47,578 nucleotides of DNA, taken from contig CAZUWA010000009.1 of the NCBI GenBank assembly GCA_964623895.1, positions 1-47,578 of the forward strand, read 5' to 3'. The stretch is from UBA11512 sp964623895. GTDB lineage: Bacteria; Bacillota; Clostridia; Oscillospirales; CAG-272. The notes under the pieces are model-generated. The model was given only the letters and a program-made list of their open reading frames with translations, was not told where the DNA came from and did no database searches. Shown here piece by piece: positions 7,590-16,654 of this stretch (position 1 is its first letter; each line of letters opens with the position of its first letter). Both the position numbers and the translations under genes were made by a program.

Positions 7590-8522
7590 TCATTCGAGCC
7601 GATCGCCCAAGGCGATCCCTCTTCCTCTTGCAAATGCCGCCGCATCCATCATGCCCTTGCCCTCCGGCTTGAGCGTCAAAATTTTGATCGCACCGATGCC
7701 GCAAGCGACAACAACGCCATCCTTGGCGATCTCCTTAACCGTTCCCGGAGCACCGAAATCCCCGCTTTCAGCAACGATCACCGTTTTGATGATCTTTAAC
7801 ACCTTTCCGCGCAAAAAGCAAAATGCCAACGGCATGGGAGAAAGCCCCCGTACATGGTTGTGCAGCTCTCGTGCACTGCGCGCAAAGTTCAATTTACAGT
7901 CTTCTTTTTCGATCTTTGCAGCATACGTCGCCAAAGCAGCGTTCTGTTTGATCGGTCGAAGCGTTCCTTTTTCCGCCTTTCGAATGGTAGATAGCAACAA
8001 TTCTGCCCCATTTACTGCCAAAGTATCGTGCACCGTCTCAAAGTTATCTTCGTCACGCAAAGACGTCTTGAAAACCTCCAACATATCACCGGTATCCAAT
8101 CCCTTTTCGACATACATGGTGGTCACACCATATTCCTTGACGCCGTCCATCACCATTCTCTGCATCGGCGCCGCACCTCTGTAAGCAGGCAATAGCGAGC
8201 CGTGCAAGTTGATGCATCCGAATTTCGGGTAGTTCAAAATGTACTCCGGTAGGATCTTGCCATACGCTACCACCGCGATCAAATCGGGATCGATCGCCTT
8301 TAATTCTTCTTCAAAAGCGCCGTTTTTCAGCGTATCCGGTTGGTAGAGCGGCAAGTTTTCTCGCAATGCCACTTTTTTGACTTCAGAAGAGACCAAAGCC
8401 ATATGCCGTCCCTGCGGTTTGTCCGGCTGCGTCACAACTGCGATCTCAAAATCCGATTCCTTTAACAGCCTTTCAAGAGACACCGCCGCAAATTCGGGTG
8501 TACCCATAAATAATATCTTCAT
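7590..8522 (-). CDS. fmt: Methionyl-tRNA formyltransferase
   Basis: Fmt formylates initiator Met-tRNA with 10-formyl-tetrahydrofolate. The N-terminal formyltransferase domain shows MKILFMGTPEFA, the folate-site loop INLHGSLLPAYRGAAPM with its catalytic Asn and His, and VTTMYVEKGLDTGDM with the catalytic Asp. The C-terminal tRNA-binding domain begins near residue 205 (LHNHVRGLSPMPLAF). The 310 residues are the normal length. It follows def by 19 nt, so the two N-terminal formyl-handling enzymes are co-transcribed. Confidence 0.97.
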   Translation of the reverse strand: MKILFMGTPEFAAVSLERLLKESDFEIAVVTQPDKPQGRHMALVSSEVKKVALRENLPLYQPDTLKNGAFEEELKAIDPDLIAVVAYGKILPEYILNYPKFGCINLHGSLLPAYRGAAPMQRMVMDGVKEYGVTTMYVEKGLDTGDMLEVFKTSLRDEDNFETVHDTLAVNGAELLLSTIRKAEKGTLRPIKQNAALATYAAKIEKEDCKLNFARSARELHNHVRGLSPMPLAFCFLRGKVLKIIKTVIVAESGDFGAPGTVKEIAKDGVVVACGIGAIKILTLKPEGKGMMDAAAFARGRGIALGDRLE

Positions 8523-8541
8523 ACTTTTCCTTTTTTAACCG

Positions 8542-9027
8542 TTATTTTCGTCCGAAATACTCATCAATTTCCTTGCGAGAAAGCATATGATCAGCATTAT
8601 CCTTGAACAGAACACCATCAAGGTGGTCAATTTCGTGGCAGAAAGCACGCGCAAGCATTCCTTCGCCAACCGCCTGCACCGTTTGACCTGCTCTGTTCAT
8701 ATATTCAACCGTCACCTTCATCGGGCGGATCGTGTAGCCCCATTGACCGGGAACAGAGAGACATCCCTCCACTTCTCGCTGTTCTCCTTCTTTAGAAATG
8801 ATCTTCGGATTGATCAGTTCATATAGTTGTCCCTGCTCCACTTCCACCACTACGACTCGACGCAATACTCCCACCTGTGGGGCAGCCAAACCCGCTCCCT
8901 CCGCTTTGTGTAGAGTATCCACCATATCGTCTAAAAGTGTCAAAATGCGCGGAGTGATCTCCGTCACCTCTCTGCTTCTTTTTCTGAGTGTTTCATTGCT
9001 TTCGTCAATGATCTGTAATAATGCCAT
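8542..9027 (-). CDS. def: Peptide deformylase
   Basis: Def removes the formyl group from nascent proteins and is a metalloenzyme. All three motifs are intact: GAGLAAPQVG (motif 1), EGCLSVPG with the metal-binding Cys (motif 2), and FCHEIDHLDG with the HExxH metal site (motif 3, about residues 130-138). At 161 residues it is a type 1 deformylase. It sits between priA and fmt; the gap to priA is 20 nt, so it is in the same transcript. Confidence 0.97.
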   Translation of the reverse strand: MALLQIIDESNETLRKRSREVTEITPRILTLLDDMVDTLHKAEGAGLAAPQVGVLRRVVVVEVEQGQLYELINPKIISKEGEQREVEGCLSVPGQWGYTIRPMKVTVEYMNRAGQTVQAVGEGMLARAFCHEIDHLDGVLFKDNADHMLSRKEIDEYFGRK

Positions 9028-9047
9028 CTTTTTCCTCCCTCTTTCTG

Positions 9048-11531
9048 TTACAATGACGATGGGTTGATATCCACCGACAATAACACCTTTTGCTTGTATT
9101 CCATCGAAAATCGGTCGTTCAACCGATGAAGCAGGGCACGCAACGCTTTGCTGTTCCGTGTTTTCATCACAAAGCGCATCCTATATCGGTCCTTTACCCG
9201 ATAAAGCGGTGCTTCAAACGGTCCGAACAGGTTAACCGGCAGTTCTTTGTATTCACTCTGCAACAATCTCTTCAGTTCTTTGTCAAAGAAGAGGACTGCT
9301 TGCTGCAATTCCGGTTCTTCAGGGGCTGATATCCCCATCACCACAATATCGCAGAAAGGCGGAAACAATAAGTTTTTCCGCAATTTGATCTCATTGTCAT
9401 AAAACTTTTTGTAATCCTGCATCGATGCCAAACGTATTGTTTGGTGATCGGGACTGTAGGTCTGAATGACTGCTCGTCCGGGCAATCTGCCTCGTCCGGC
9501 TCTACCCACCACTTGCGTGATGAGCGAAAAAGCATTCTCTCCTGCACGGTAATCATCAAGGTACAGTCCTGTATCGGCAGAAATCACACCAACAAGAGTA
9601 ACCTCCGGAAAGTCGTGCCCTTTTGTAACCATCTGTGTACCCAGCATGATATCATATTCCCGATTTCGAAAGGCATTTAACTTTTTGTCAAAAGCATCCT
9701 TTCCGGAGGTCGTATCTGCATCCAGTCGCAAGATCGATGCATCCGGAAACAGTTTCGACAGTTCTGTTTCAGCTTTTTGCGTGCCAAATCCGTTAAACTG
9801 CAAATAATTGCTTCCGCAAGAAGGACAACCTTGCGGCACTTGCGTCCGATAGCCGCAATAATGGCAGACCATATACCCATTTCTTGCACGTTCGGCAAGG
9901 CTGTTTTCAAGTGGCGTATACCGCCCGTAGGAATGATAGGTCAAACTTACCGAGCAGTGTGGGCAAAGCAATACCTGCCCACAAAGAGTGCAGGACGCAA
10001 AACGATTGTAACCTCTGCGCCCAACAAACAGGATCGTTTGTTCTTTCCTTCTTAAGTTTGTTTCGATTTCACCGAGCAATACATCGCCGAAAGAAGAAAC
10101 TTCCGGTCCTTCTCCTCGCATATCGCAAATGATCGATTTCGGGAGCGGCGCTTTACTATACCGAGCGGTAAGGGTACAAAGGGTATAATTACCCTTCTCC
10201 GCCTTATAAAAGCTTTCAACGGAAGGCGTTGCAGATGAGAGCAACATGACAGCCTTCTGGCACCCGCACCGAAACCGCGCAATATCACGCGCATGATATC
10301 TTGGGGAACTATCCGATTTATAGGTATGTTCCTGCTCTTCATCAATAATGATCAATCCCAGATTATCAAACGGTGCAAACACCGCCGAACGCGTACCGAT
10401 GCAGATCTTTGCTCTGCCTTCCTTGATACGCCGCCATTCGTCATATCGCTGTCCGATCGACAGTCCGGAATGCAGGATCGCCACCTGATCTCCAAAAAAA
10501 GAGGAAAACAACCCCACCGTTTGCGGTGTCAATGAGATTTCCGGCACCAGAACGATTACCGACCGTCCTTTTTTTAACACATAGTCCACGACAGCCTTCA
10601 TCACGCGCGTTTTACCGCTCCCGGTCACGCCGTATAAAAGCGCCGCTTTCGCCTCTCCCGTCTCAACGAGCGCACAGATGCTTTCTCTTGCCTTTTCCTG
10701 CTCTTGTGTCAGCACATTATCATCCGGCGCAACCAAAGCAGCGGTAAAAGTACGCCTGTATCGTTCTTCACTGCGTTTTGACAACTGCCCTCTCTCGATC
10801 ATCACCTTCAGCGGCTGTTGACAGTTCCCGAATTTTTCATTTAATGCGCTTTGTGTTTCTTCTCCCGAAAGGGCGATATGATCGTAAATCGCACGTTGCT
10901 TTTTGCCACTCGGCAAAGCGTGTTCTTCCCTGCTGACGGTATAAACCGTTTCGAAAACTCTTTTTGTCTTGTCAAGCGTCCGATAATAGCGTGTCACTGC
11001 ACCGATCGCTACTAAAGATGTCAACAGATCTGTTGTCTCCTCACCGTATTTTTCAACCAGTTCTTCGCCGGAAACACCGCTGTCTTGCTCCTCTGTCGTT
11101 GCTGCCATAATGTCGGCAAAGACCATTTGCGCCGTAATGTTAAGCAGTTCTTCCGGCATTTTTTCCGCACGATAAACGGCAGTCAACCCCTTCAGTGCAC
11201 CGGTAGGGATGACCGTGCGCACCGCTTCACCAAAGGTACAGAAAGTCTGTTCCTTCATAAAGCGGCAGATGGACATCGCTTCTTCATTCAGGGAAATTCC
11301 GCCAGCCTCTAAGATCTGCGCAACCGCTTTGAGTTTAGAAACGTCCTCCGAGAAAGAAAAACCGGTGATCACTGCGGTCACGCTTCGGTTTCCTTTGCCA
11401 AACGGAACACAAACGAACATACCGACGCTTACTTCACCTCGCAGGCGCTCCGGAAGATAATAACTGTATCCGACATCTGCACTGTAGGGCACATCTAAAA
11501 TGTATACCTCGGCACAATTCATTTCACTCAA
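9048..11531 (-). CDS. priA: Primosomal replication-restart helicase PriA
   Basis: PriA reloads the replicative helicase at stalled forks. The N-terminal fork-binding domain is followed by Walker A (GVTGSGKTRV, about residue 300), a Walker B of DEEQ instead of the usual DEEH (about residue 395), and the PRYHARDIARFR segment. Zinc-binding cysteines in CTLCGQVLLCPHC and CHYCGYRTQVPQGCPSC (about 510-570) precede helicase motifs V and VI (GTQMVTKGHDF, QVVGRAGRG). I chose TTG at 11531: AGGAGG ends 9 nt before it, whereas the longer reading begins upstream of that site. This gives 827 residues. ATG at 11522 is the alternative. coaBC, which in Bacillus lies between rpoZ and priA, is missing here. Confidence 0.96.
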   Translation of the reverse strand: MSEMNCAEVYILDVPYSADVGYSYYLPERLRGEVSVGMFVCVPFGKGNRSVTAVITGFSFSEDVSKLKAVAQILEAGGISLNEEAMSICRFMKEQTFCTFGEAVRTVIPTGALKGLTAVYRAEKMPEELLNITAQMVFADIMAATTEEQDSGVSGEELVEKYGEETTDLLTSLVAIGAVTRYYRTLDKTKRVFETVYTVSREEHALPSGKKQRAIYDHIALSGEETQSALNEKFGNCQQPLKVMIERGQLSKRSEERYRRTFTAALVAPDDNVLTQEQEKARESICALVETGEAKAALLYGVTGSGKTRVMKAVVDYVLKKGRSVIVLVPEISLTPQTVGLFSSFFGDQVAILHSGLSIGQRYDEWRRIKEGRAKICIGTRSAVFAPFDNLGLIIIDEEQEHTYKSDSSPRYHARDIARFRCGCQKAVMLLSSATPSVESFYKAEKGNYTLCTLTARYSKAPLPKSIICDMRGEGPEVSSFGDVLLGEIETNLRRKEQTILFVGRRGYNRFASCTLCGQVLLCPHCSVSLTYHSYGRYTPLENSLAERARNGYMVCHYCGYRTQVPQGCPSCGSNYLQFNGFGTQKAETELSKLFPDASILRLDADTTSGKDAFDKKLNAFRNREYDIMLGTQMVTKGHDFPEVTLVGVISADTGLYLDDYRAGENAFSLITQVVGRAGRGRLPGRAVIQTYSPDHQTIRLASMQDYKKFYDNEIKLRKNLLFPPFCDIVVMGISAPEEPELQQAVLFFDKELKRLLQSEYKELPVNLFGPFEAPLYRVKDRYRMRFVMKTRNSKALRALLHRLNDRFSMEYKQKVLLSVDINPSSL

Positions 11532-11552
11532 AACGTCATACCTCCTACCTGT

Positions 11553-11600
11553 AAAAAAGAGAGACTGTCTCAAAATCGATCATGGGACGCCGTCTCTCTT
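11553..11600 (-). terminator. Hairpin plus T-run between rpoZ and priA (intra-operon terminator or attenuator)
   Basis: On the minus strand AAGAGAGAC (11600-11592) pairs perfectly with GTCTCTCTT (11565-11557) and a run of six T follows. It ends just before the priA ribosome site (11541-11550), so it should reduce transcription into priA-def-fmt-rsmB. No separate promoter is obvious downstream. Confidence 0.75.
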
Positions 11601-11609
11601 ATCTGTCAT

Positions 11610-11954
11610 TTACTCTGCGGTTTCCGTAGTCTCCTCTGCCTCTTCATCAGTAACAGGTTCTTCTGCCCCCTCAGAATCTTCTGCGACTTTTTCGTCTTCC
11701 TCCACGATGACGATTTCTCCGCGCATCATGCGATATACCGAAGTATGCACCGCCTTCTCATCGCGCAATTCTTTGTCAATAAGTGCTGCCAACGGCTTGT
11801 CGGTATCCTTGCGTGCCACCATCTGCTCTGCGATCTCGCGCTCTGCAACATATTCGTCCGTCACCATTCTGGCACCCTTTGCAGCTGCGATCGTAATGGC
11901 ATATCGGTTATACTTTCCGTCCGGATTGAGTTGGTCCAAAGTAGGGTAAATCAT
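11610..11954 (-). CDS. rpoZ: RNA polymerase omega subunit
   Basis: Omega helps assemble RNA polymerase by folding onto beta-prime. The conserved core is clear: YPTLDQLNPDGKYNRYA, AAAKGARMVTDEYV, and the KPL segment near residue 53. The remaining ~40 residues form a Glu/Thr-rich acidic tail (from VIVEEDEKVAED on) that bacterial omega subunits often carry and that is probably disordered. At 114 residues it is slightly longer than Bacillus omega. It lies between gmk and priA, the standard Firmicute position. A hairpin with T-run follows directly. Confidence 0.93.
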   Translation of the reverse strand: MIYPTLDQLNPDGKYNRYAITIAAAKGARMVTDEYVAEREIAEQMVARKDTDKPLAALIDKELRDEKAVHTSVYRMMRGEIVIVEEDEKVAEDSEGAEEPVTDEEAEETTETAE

Positions 11955-11977
11955 CTTTCTTCTCTCTTTCTTGATCG

Positions 11978-12604
11978 TTATTTCTTCCCATAAAATTCAT
12001 CGAGGAACGTGGGATATCTGTATGTTCTCATTTTCTCCGCCGCAATGATGTTATAGACCGCAACTGCTGTTTTTTCGGTCTGTCCTTCCTCGTTGATAAC
12101 GAGATAATCATACTGCGGAATGGTCTCGATTTCCGTTTTCGCGGTACGAAGGCGCTTGGTAATGCTTTCCTCTGTCTCGGTATGACGATCACGCAAGCGG
12201 CGCTCCAGGGTAGGATAGTCAGGCGGTGCGATCATGATAAGCACAACATGCGGAAACACTTCCCGAACTCTCTTGCCGCCTTGAATGTCGATCTCCAAAA
12301 TGACATTCCTCCCTGCATTTAAATTTTCTGTCACAAAATCTGCGGGCGTACCGTAAGAGTCACCGGTACAATATGTTGCCCATTCAAGAAACTCACCGTG
12401 CTCCTTGCGCATGTTAAATTCTTCGGCAGAAATAAAATGATATTCATTGCCCTTTTCATTGTTTCGCTTTTCTCTTGTAGTACAGGAAATCGAAAGTGCA
12501 AACTCTCCCGGATATTTTTCAATCAACTTGTTGACAACTGTTCCTTTGCCGCTACCTGCCGGTCCGGAAAGAACAAACAACACTCCGTTTTTATTCTTTT
12601 GCAT
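11978..12604 (-). CDS. gmk: Guanylate kinase
   Basis: Gmk phosphorylates GMP to GDP with ATP. The P-loop GPAGSGKG is at residues 14-21. Also present are the GMP-binding SCTTREKR and YHFI segments, the EIDIQGGKRV segment, and the LID region RLRDRHTETEESI. I chose ATG at 12604 (208 residues), where a GGGGG-type ribosome site lies 7 nt upstream; the longer reading adds a tail that is only the other frame of remA. The first codons lie inside the end of remA, so the two genes overlap by 14 nt and are probably translationally coupled. This is the normal yicC-remA-gmk-rpoZ order. Confidence 0.96.
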   Translation of the reverse strand: MQKNKNGVLFVLSGPAGSGKGTVVNKLIEKYPGEFALSISCTTREKRNNEKGNEYHFISAEEFNMRKEHGEFLEWATYCTGDSYGTPADFVTENLNAGRNVILEIDIQGGKRVREVFPHVVLIMIAPPDYPTLERRLRDRHTETEESITKRLRTAKTEIETIPQYDYLVINEEGQTEKTAVAVYNIIAAEKMRTYRYPTFLDEFYGKK

Positions 12605-12845
12605 CTTCATCCCCCTCAGAAAGTCTTTTCGTAATAACATCCATCTCAAAGGAGGAGAGCACCACCATGCCGTTGTCAAGAATAAGCACCGCACGGCACT
12701 TTTTTCCTTGGCAAAGATCAATGGCACTGCCTTCTTCCTTAGCATCCTGTACCAAACGTTTCATCGGTGCGCTGTCAGGCGCAGCGGCGGAAACGATCCT
12801 GTCTGCCGCAACGATACTCCCTGCACCTACACTCACAAATCGCAT
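12591..12845 (-). CDS. remA: RemA family regulator (DUF370)
   Basis: An 84-residue small regulator like Bacillus RemA/YlzA, an oligomeric DNA-binding activator of extracellular matrix genes. The family core is plain: MRFVSVGAGSIVAADRIV, PDSAPMKRLVQDAKEEGSAID, and the RAVLILDNGMVVLSS strand. The preferred start is ATG at 12845, with GGAG 9 nt upstream; a TTG at 12851 has only 3 nt of spacing. It lies immediately after yicC and overlaps gmk. The role in biofilm control is known only for Bacillus; in this organism it is inferred. Confidence 0.92.
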   Translation of the reverse strand: MRFVSVGAGSIVAADRIVSAAAPDSAPMKRLVQDAKEEGSAIDLCQGKKCRAVLILDNGMVVLSSFEMDVITKRLSEGDEDAKE

Positions 12846-12851
12846 CTTCAA

Positions 12852-13739
12852 TCACTCCAGATTCTGAACTTGTTCTCTGATCTTTTCGAGCGTACACTTC
12901 ATTTCTAGCACCAAAGCAGTGGTCTCTGTATCGTTACACTTACTACCGATGGTATTGATCTCTCTGTTCATTTCCTGAAGCAAAAAATCAAGTTTTCTGC
13001 CGATCGGCTCTTCGCTTTTAAAGATCTCATCGTATGCCTCGAAATGCGAGGACAATCTGACGAGTTCCTCATCCACTGCCGTTTTATCGGCAAAAATAGC
13101 GCATTCGGTGAGGATCCTGTTTTCGTCCGGCGTAATTCTGTTGTCGGCAAGCACTTCTTTTAATCTTGCTTCCAATCTCGCCCGATAGTTGGCTGTATAC
13201 TGCTCCGCCCGCTCTGCAACCTTTTCTGCGAGTATCACAAGTTCCTCTTTCTTTTTCAAAAGATCCGTCTTGAGGTTTTCTCCCTCCGCTTTTCTTCTTT
13301 CAAGGAACATTTCAATCGCTCTGTCATATACCGTGCAGATGTCTTTCCAAGCCTTTTCCTCGTCCTCTTCTCCGTGCGCATAGACAAAAATATCCTTGTT
13401 TGCAGCAACACGCATCGTGGTAATATCATCTGCTAGCCCAAAGGTATCGCGCAAATCCCGCAATGCCGCAAGATAACCTTCCGCCATTGCTTTGTCAAGT
13501 GTCACACTGCCCATCTTATTCTCAAGAACATTGACAGAAATCGCCAAGTCGACTTTGCCCCTACTGATACCCTTTGCCTGCAGGTAGCTCTTCGCTTTAT
13601 CTTCAAGTGCACTGTAAGCTCTTGAAATTTTGACATTTGCGTCAAGATATCGGTTGTTGACCGAACGGATTTCCACAAGAATCTCCTTGCCGTTTATCAC
13701 CTCGAACGCTCTGCCGAAAGCAGTCATGCTTCTTGCCAT
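12852..13739 (-). CDS. yicC: YicC family endoribonuclease
   Basis: YicC proteins are metal-dependent endoribonucleases linked to stationary-phase fitness and small-RNA turnover in enterobacteria. The 295-residue product opens with the signature MARSMTAFGRA. The central part is a long helical stretch (RRKAEGENLKTDLLKKKEEL). The DUF1732 C-terminus reads GRKLDFLLQEMNREINTIGSK followed by an acidic end (EMKCTLEKIREQVQNLE). GGAG lies 6 nt before the ATG. It is the first gene of the cluster, about 88 nt after a consensus promoter, and ends 6 nt before the remA ATG. Confidence 0.94.
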   Translation of the reverse strand: MARSMTAFGRAFEVINGKEILVEIRSVNNRYLDANVKISRAYSALEDKAKSYLQAKGISRGKVDLAISVNVLENKMGSVTLDKAMAEGYLAALRDLRDTFGLADDITTMRVAANKDIFVYAHGEEDEEKAWKDICTVYDRAIEMFLERRKAEGENLKTDLLKKKEELVILAEKVAERAEQYTANYRARLEARLKEVLADNRITPDENRILTECAIFADKTAVDEELVRLSSHFEAYDEIFKSEEPIGRKLDFLLQEMNREINTIGSKCNDTETTALVLEMKCTLEKIREQVQNLE

Positions 13740-13833
13740 AAGACACTCCTCAGTATTGCATTTCTAATACGGAAACTGCCTGATTCGTTGTCAGCTGTCC
13801 GAGTGAACGGCATACTTCCGCATATAATGTTAT

Positions 13834-13862
13834 ATTATAGCACTGTTTTGCTCATTTGTCAA
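13834..13862 (-). promoter_or_regulatory. Consensus sigmaA promoter for the yicC-to-rsmB operon
   Basis: On the minus strand TTGACA (13862-13857), 17 nt, TATAAT (13839-13834): both hexamers are perfect. No second operator-like dyad was seen, so expression is probably strong and constitutive. Confidence 0.9.
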
Positions 13863-13920
13863 CATTTTTGATCTTTTTTTCACTGTAAAGCGGCTAAAGT
13901 TTCGGCAAAATAGAATTGCA

Positions 13921-13959
13921 ATGGGGTTGTCACCTTTTAAACGACTGTGACAACCCCAT
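13921..13959 (-). terminator. Perfect 13-bp hairpin after ftsH
   Basis: ATGGGGTTGTCAC (13921-13933) is the exact inverse complement of GTGACAACCCCAT (13947-13959), loop 13 nt, 7 nt past the ftsH stop. The T content after the stem on the minus strand is modest (CAATTCTATTTT), so it may act as a terminator or a 3'-end stabiliser. Confidence 0.65.
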
Positions 13960-13965
13960 AATATA

Positions 13966-16053
13966 TCATCGCTCGCCGGAACCATCCGAGCCTTCTGACT
14001 CACCCGATTCGTTCTTCGATCCTGCGTTCATATCGCCGACGCTATTGCGGTAGTCTTCCTGTCTCATCAGTTCTTCCTCCCGCTTCTTGCGTTCCTCTTC
14101 ATCTATGCGTGCCTTTTCTTCATTTTCGCGCGCACTGCGCTGTCTGCGCTCCTCAGCCAAGCCATAGATCCACTCATAGGAAGGCTCTTCCTGCTCCATA
14201 GCAGCTTTAAACTGCTCATCGTCCATCTCTTCGTAGCGCACAAGGAACTCTGCCACAAAGGTCAGCTTATCAAAGTGCTCTGTCAAAGTCTGTTTTGTCA
14301 ACGTATAAGCTTCGTCAATGATCTTCTTGATCTCTTCGTCAATCTTCGCAGCGGTATCTTCCGAATAGTTCTTATCTGCCGAGAAGTCTCTTCCAAGGAA
14401 CACCTCATCATTTCCGTGCTCACTACCATAAAGGATCGGACCGAGATCGCTCATACCATAGCGCGTCACCATACTGCGCGCAATTGCGGTAGCCCTCTGG
14501 ATGTCATTGCTGGCGCCGCCTGTAAAGTCACCTTTGTGAATAATATCTTCCGCAACTCTACCGCCGAGCAAGGAGGCAATACGCTCCTTAAGTTCCTGTT
14601 TATAGACGCTGAAGCGATCTTCGTTCGGATGCGAAAGAGTATATCCAAGCGCACCTTTGCTGGACGGAACAATGGAAATTTTGCGCACAGGATCTTGCGT
14701 TTCAAGATAATAATCCATGATCGCATGACCTGCCTCATGATAAGCGGTGTTCTTCTTTTCTTTGTCGCTCATCTTCATCGACTTCTTGGAGGTGCCGACC
14801 ATGACCTTGAGGACCGATTCCTCCATATCATTCATGCCGATCAAATTTTTGCCCTTTCTTGCGGCAAGCAATGCCGCTTCATTGAGCACATTTGCAAGAT
14901 CTGCACCGGTAAAGCCGGAGGTCATCTGCGCAATGCGTGCAAGATCCACCGCCTTTTCAAGCGGCTTGTTGCGCGCGTGCACCTTCAAAATCTCTTCTCT
15001 GCCTTTCAGAGTTGGATAGTTGACAGTGACCTGACGATCGAAACGACCGGGACGAAGCAGTGCCGGATCAAGGATATCGGGGCGGTTGGTCGCAGCCATC
15101 ACGATAATGCCGGAAGCGCCGCCAAAGCCGTCCATCTCCACAAGCAACTGGTTCAAGGTCTGTTCCCGCTCGTCATGTCCGCCGCCAAGACCCGCGCCTC
15201 TGTGACGACCGACTGCGTCGATTTCATCAATAAAAATGATGCTAGAGGGATGTCTTCTTGCTGTCTCAAATAAGTCTCTGACACGGGAAGCGCCGACACC
15301 GACATACATTTCCACAAAATCCGAACCGGAAATCGAGAAAAATGGCACACCCGCTTCTCCTGCGACAGCCTTTGCAAGCAGTGTCTTACCAGTACCGGGA
15401 GGACCCACAAGCAAAACGCCGTGGGGGATTTTTGCACCGAGTTTGGTAAATTTTTCGGGATCACGCAGGAATTCAACGATCTCTGTCAGTTCTTCCTTTT
15501 CCTCGTCGCACCCGGCAACATCCTTGAAATAAACCTTATTCTTTTCGTCACTACCGAGTTTTGGCTTTGCTCTGCCAAAACCTCTGATACCGTCCTTACC
15601 GCCCGTCTGTTTCTTCGCGAAAACAAACAGCGCAATAATCGCAATAATCAAAATAATATACGGCAAGAAAGATACCCAAACCGGAATCGTCTGTGCCTTT
15701 TTATAATCCGCATCGATCTTGTCGATTACTTCGCCTTTTTGATTTTTGATCTCCAAACTACCATCCGCGATCTTTTCATTCACTTCCAAAACCAACGGTT
15801 GGATCTCCTCGTAATACACATCGGTCGAAATGGCAGAAAAGGTCAATTTATTGCCGGCAGTATCGATCACCGTCATTTTATCACTGTACTGACTCCAACT
15901 GTATTCTACCACCTGACCGGACGAGATCATCTCCTTGAGGTCCGTAATATTCTTTGCTTTCTCGCCGTATCCGTTCATCATCAACAATATAGCGGCAAAA
16001 ATGCCGATGATGAAGATCAGGTAAAAAATGGCACTTTTTAAATTTTGTTTCAT
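13966..16053 (-). CDS. ftsH: ATP-dependent membrane zinc protease FtsH
   Basis: FtsH is a hexameric AAA+ protease that degrades misassembled membrane proteins and short-lived regulators. It has two membrane segments (about residues 8-26 and 130-150) flanking the extracytoplasmic domain. Then come Walker A GPPGTGKTLLAKA (~216), Walker B FIDEIDAVGR, the second region of homology (NRPDILDPALLRPGRFDRQV), and the zinc site HEAGH (~438). The C-terminal ~50 residues after AEERRQRSARENEEKAR are very charged and Ser/Gly-rich, hence likely disordered. At 695 residues it is a little longer than Bacillus FtsH. The order tilS-hpt-ftsH is the conserved Firmicute arrangement. Confidence 0.97.
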   Translation of the reverse strand: MKQNLKSAIFYLIFIIGIFAAILLMMNGYGEKAKNITDLKEMISSGQVVEYSWSQYSDKMTVIDTAGNKLTFSAISTDVYYEEIQPLVLEVNEKIADGSLEIKNQKGEVIDKIDADYKKAQTIPVWVSFLPYIILIIAIIALFVFAKKQTGGKDGIRGFGRAKPKLGSDEKNKVYFKDVAGCDEEKEELTEIVEFLRDPEKFTKLGAKIPHGVLLVGPPGTGKTLLAKAVAGEAGVPFFSISGSDFVEMYVGVGASRVRDLFETARRHPSSIIFIDEIDAVGRHRGAGLGGGHDEREQTLNQLLVEMDGFGGASGIIVMAATNRPDILDPALLRPGRFDRQVTVNYPTLKGREEILKVHARNKPLEKAVDLARIAQMTSGFTGADLANVLNEAALLAARKGKNLIGMNDMEESVLKVMVGTSKKSMKMSDKEKKNTAYHEAGHAIMDYYLETQDPVRKISIVPSSKGALGYTLSHPNEDRFSVYKQELKERIASLLGGRVAEDIIHKGDFTGGASNDIQRATAIARSMVTRYGMSDLGPILYGSEHGNDEVFLGRDFSADKNYSEDTAAKIDEEIKKIIDEAYTLTKQTLTEHFDKLTFVAEFLVRYEEMDDEQFKAAMEQEEPSYEWIYGLAEERRQRSARENEEKARIDEEERKKREEELMRQEDYRNSVGDMNAGSKNESGESEGSDGSGER

Positions 16054-16093
16054 ACTGAAAATCCATACCTGCCTTTCTTTGGAGTACTTTTAC

Positions 16094-16654
16094 TCATTTA
16101 TCATACACCTCGCTCTTCAAAACACCGATGTAAGGAAGTTCTCTGTATTTCTCGTCAAAATCAAGTCCATATCCCACAACGAACTCATCCGGAACAACAA
16201 TACCGACATGATCTGCCGTAAAATCGACTTGTCTTCTGGAAGGTTTGTCAAGAAGCGTACAAGTTCTGACGCAATCTGCACCTCTCTTCTTCAAAAGCGC
16301 CGTCAGTTTTGCGAGGGTATTTCCACTGTCGATAATATCCTCCACAATAAGGATATCGTATTTTTGGTAGTCATAGTTTTTCAGATCCAACAAGATCTTC
16401 AGTTCTCCACTGGTCGTTCCGGCACCGTAAGATGAGATCTTCATAAAATCGATCTGCATGGGTGTTTTGATCTTCTTCATCAGATCCCCCATGAAGACCA
16501 CGCTGCCCTTGAGAATACAAACGAGCAGCAGTTCCCGTGTGCTGTTCCGTTCCTCGGCGTCGATTTCAGCGGCAAGCCTTGTCACCGCTTCGGATAACTG
16601 TTCTTCACTTATTAAAATATGGTCAATGTCCTTGTTCAGATCGCGGTAACTCAT
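16094..16654 (-). CDS. hpt: Hypoxanthine phosphoribosyltransferase
   Basis: Hpt salvages hypoxanthine and guanine to IMP and GMP with PRPP. The PRPP-binding motif reads LIVEDIIDSGNTLAKL (about residues 99-114). The flexible-loop region has KISSYG, and the purine-specificity region near the C-terminus reads VPDEFVVGYGLDF. AGGAG sits 9-10 nt before the ATG, inside the end of tilS, so the start is well fixed and the genes overlap by 32 nt. The 186 residues are a normal length. Confidence 0.96.
   Translation of the reverse strand: MSYRDLNKDIDHILISEEQLSEAVTRLAAEIDAEERNSTRELLLVCILKGSVVFMGDLMKKIKTPMQIDFMKISSYGAGTTSGELKILLDLKNYDYQKYDILIVEDIIDSGNTLAKLTALLKKRGADCVRTCTLLDKPSRRQVDFTADHVGIVVPDEFVVGYGLDFDEKYRELPYIGVLKSEVYDK

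Noticed and set aside
12605..12745. N-terminal extension of gmk by 47 residues
   Set aside because: It reads through remA in another frame; the ribosome site supports ATG at 12604.
14275..15273. Long plus-strand open frame of 332 codons
   Set aside because: It is the antisense shadow of ftsH, whose motifs and family length are complete; no ribosome site or known family on the plus strand.
15421..16041. Plus-strand open frame of 206 codons
   Set aside because: Antisense to the 5' half of ftsH; no promoter, ribosome site or recognisable domain.
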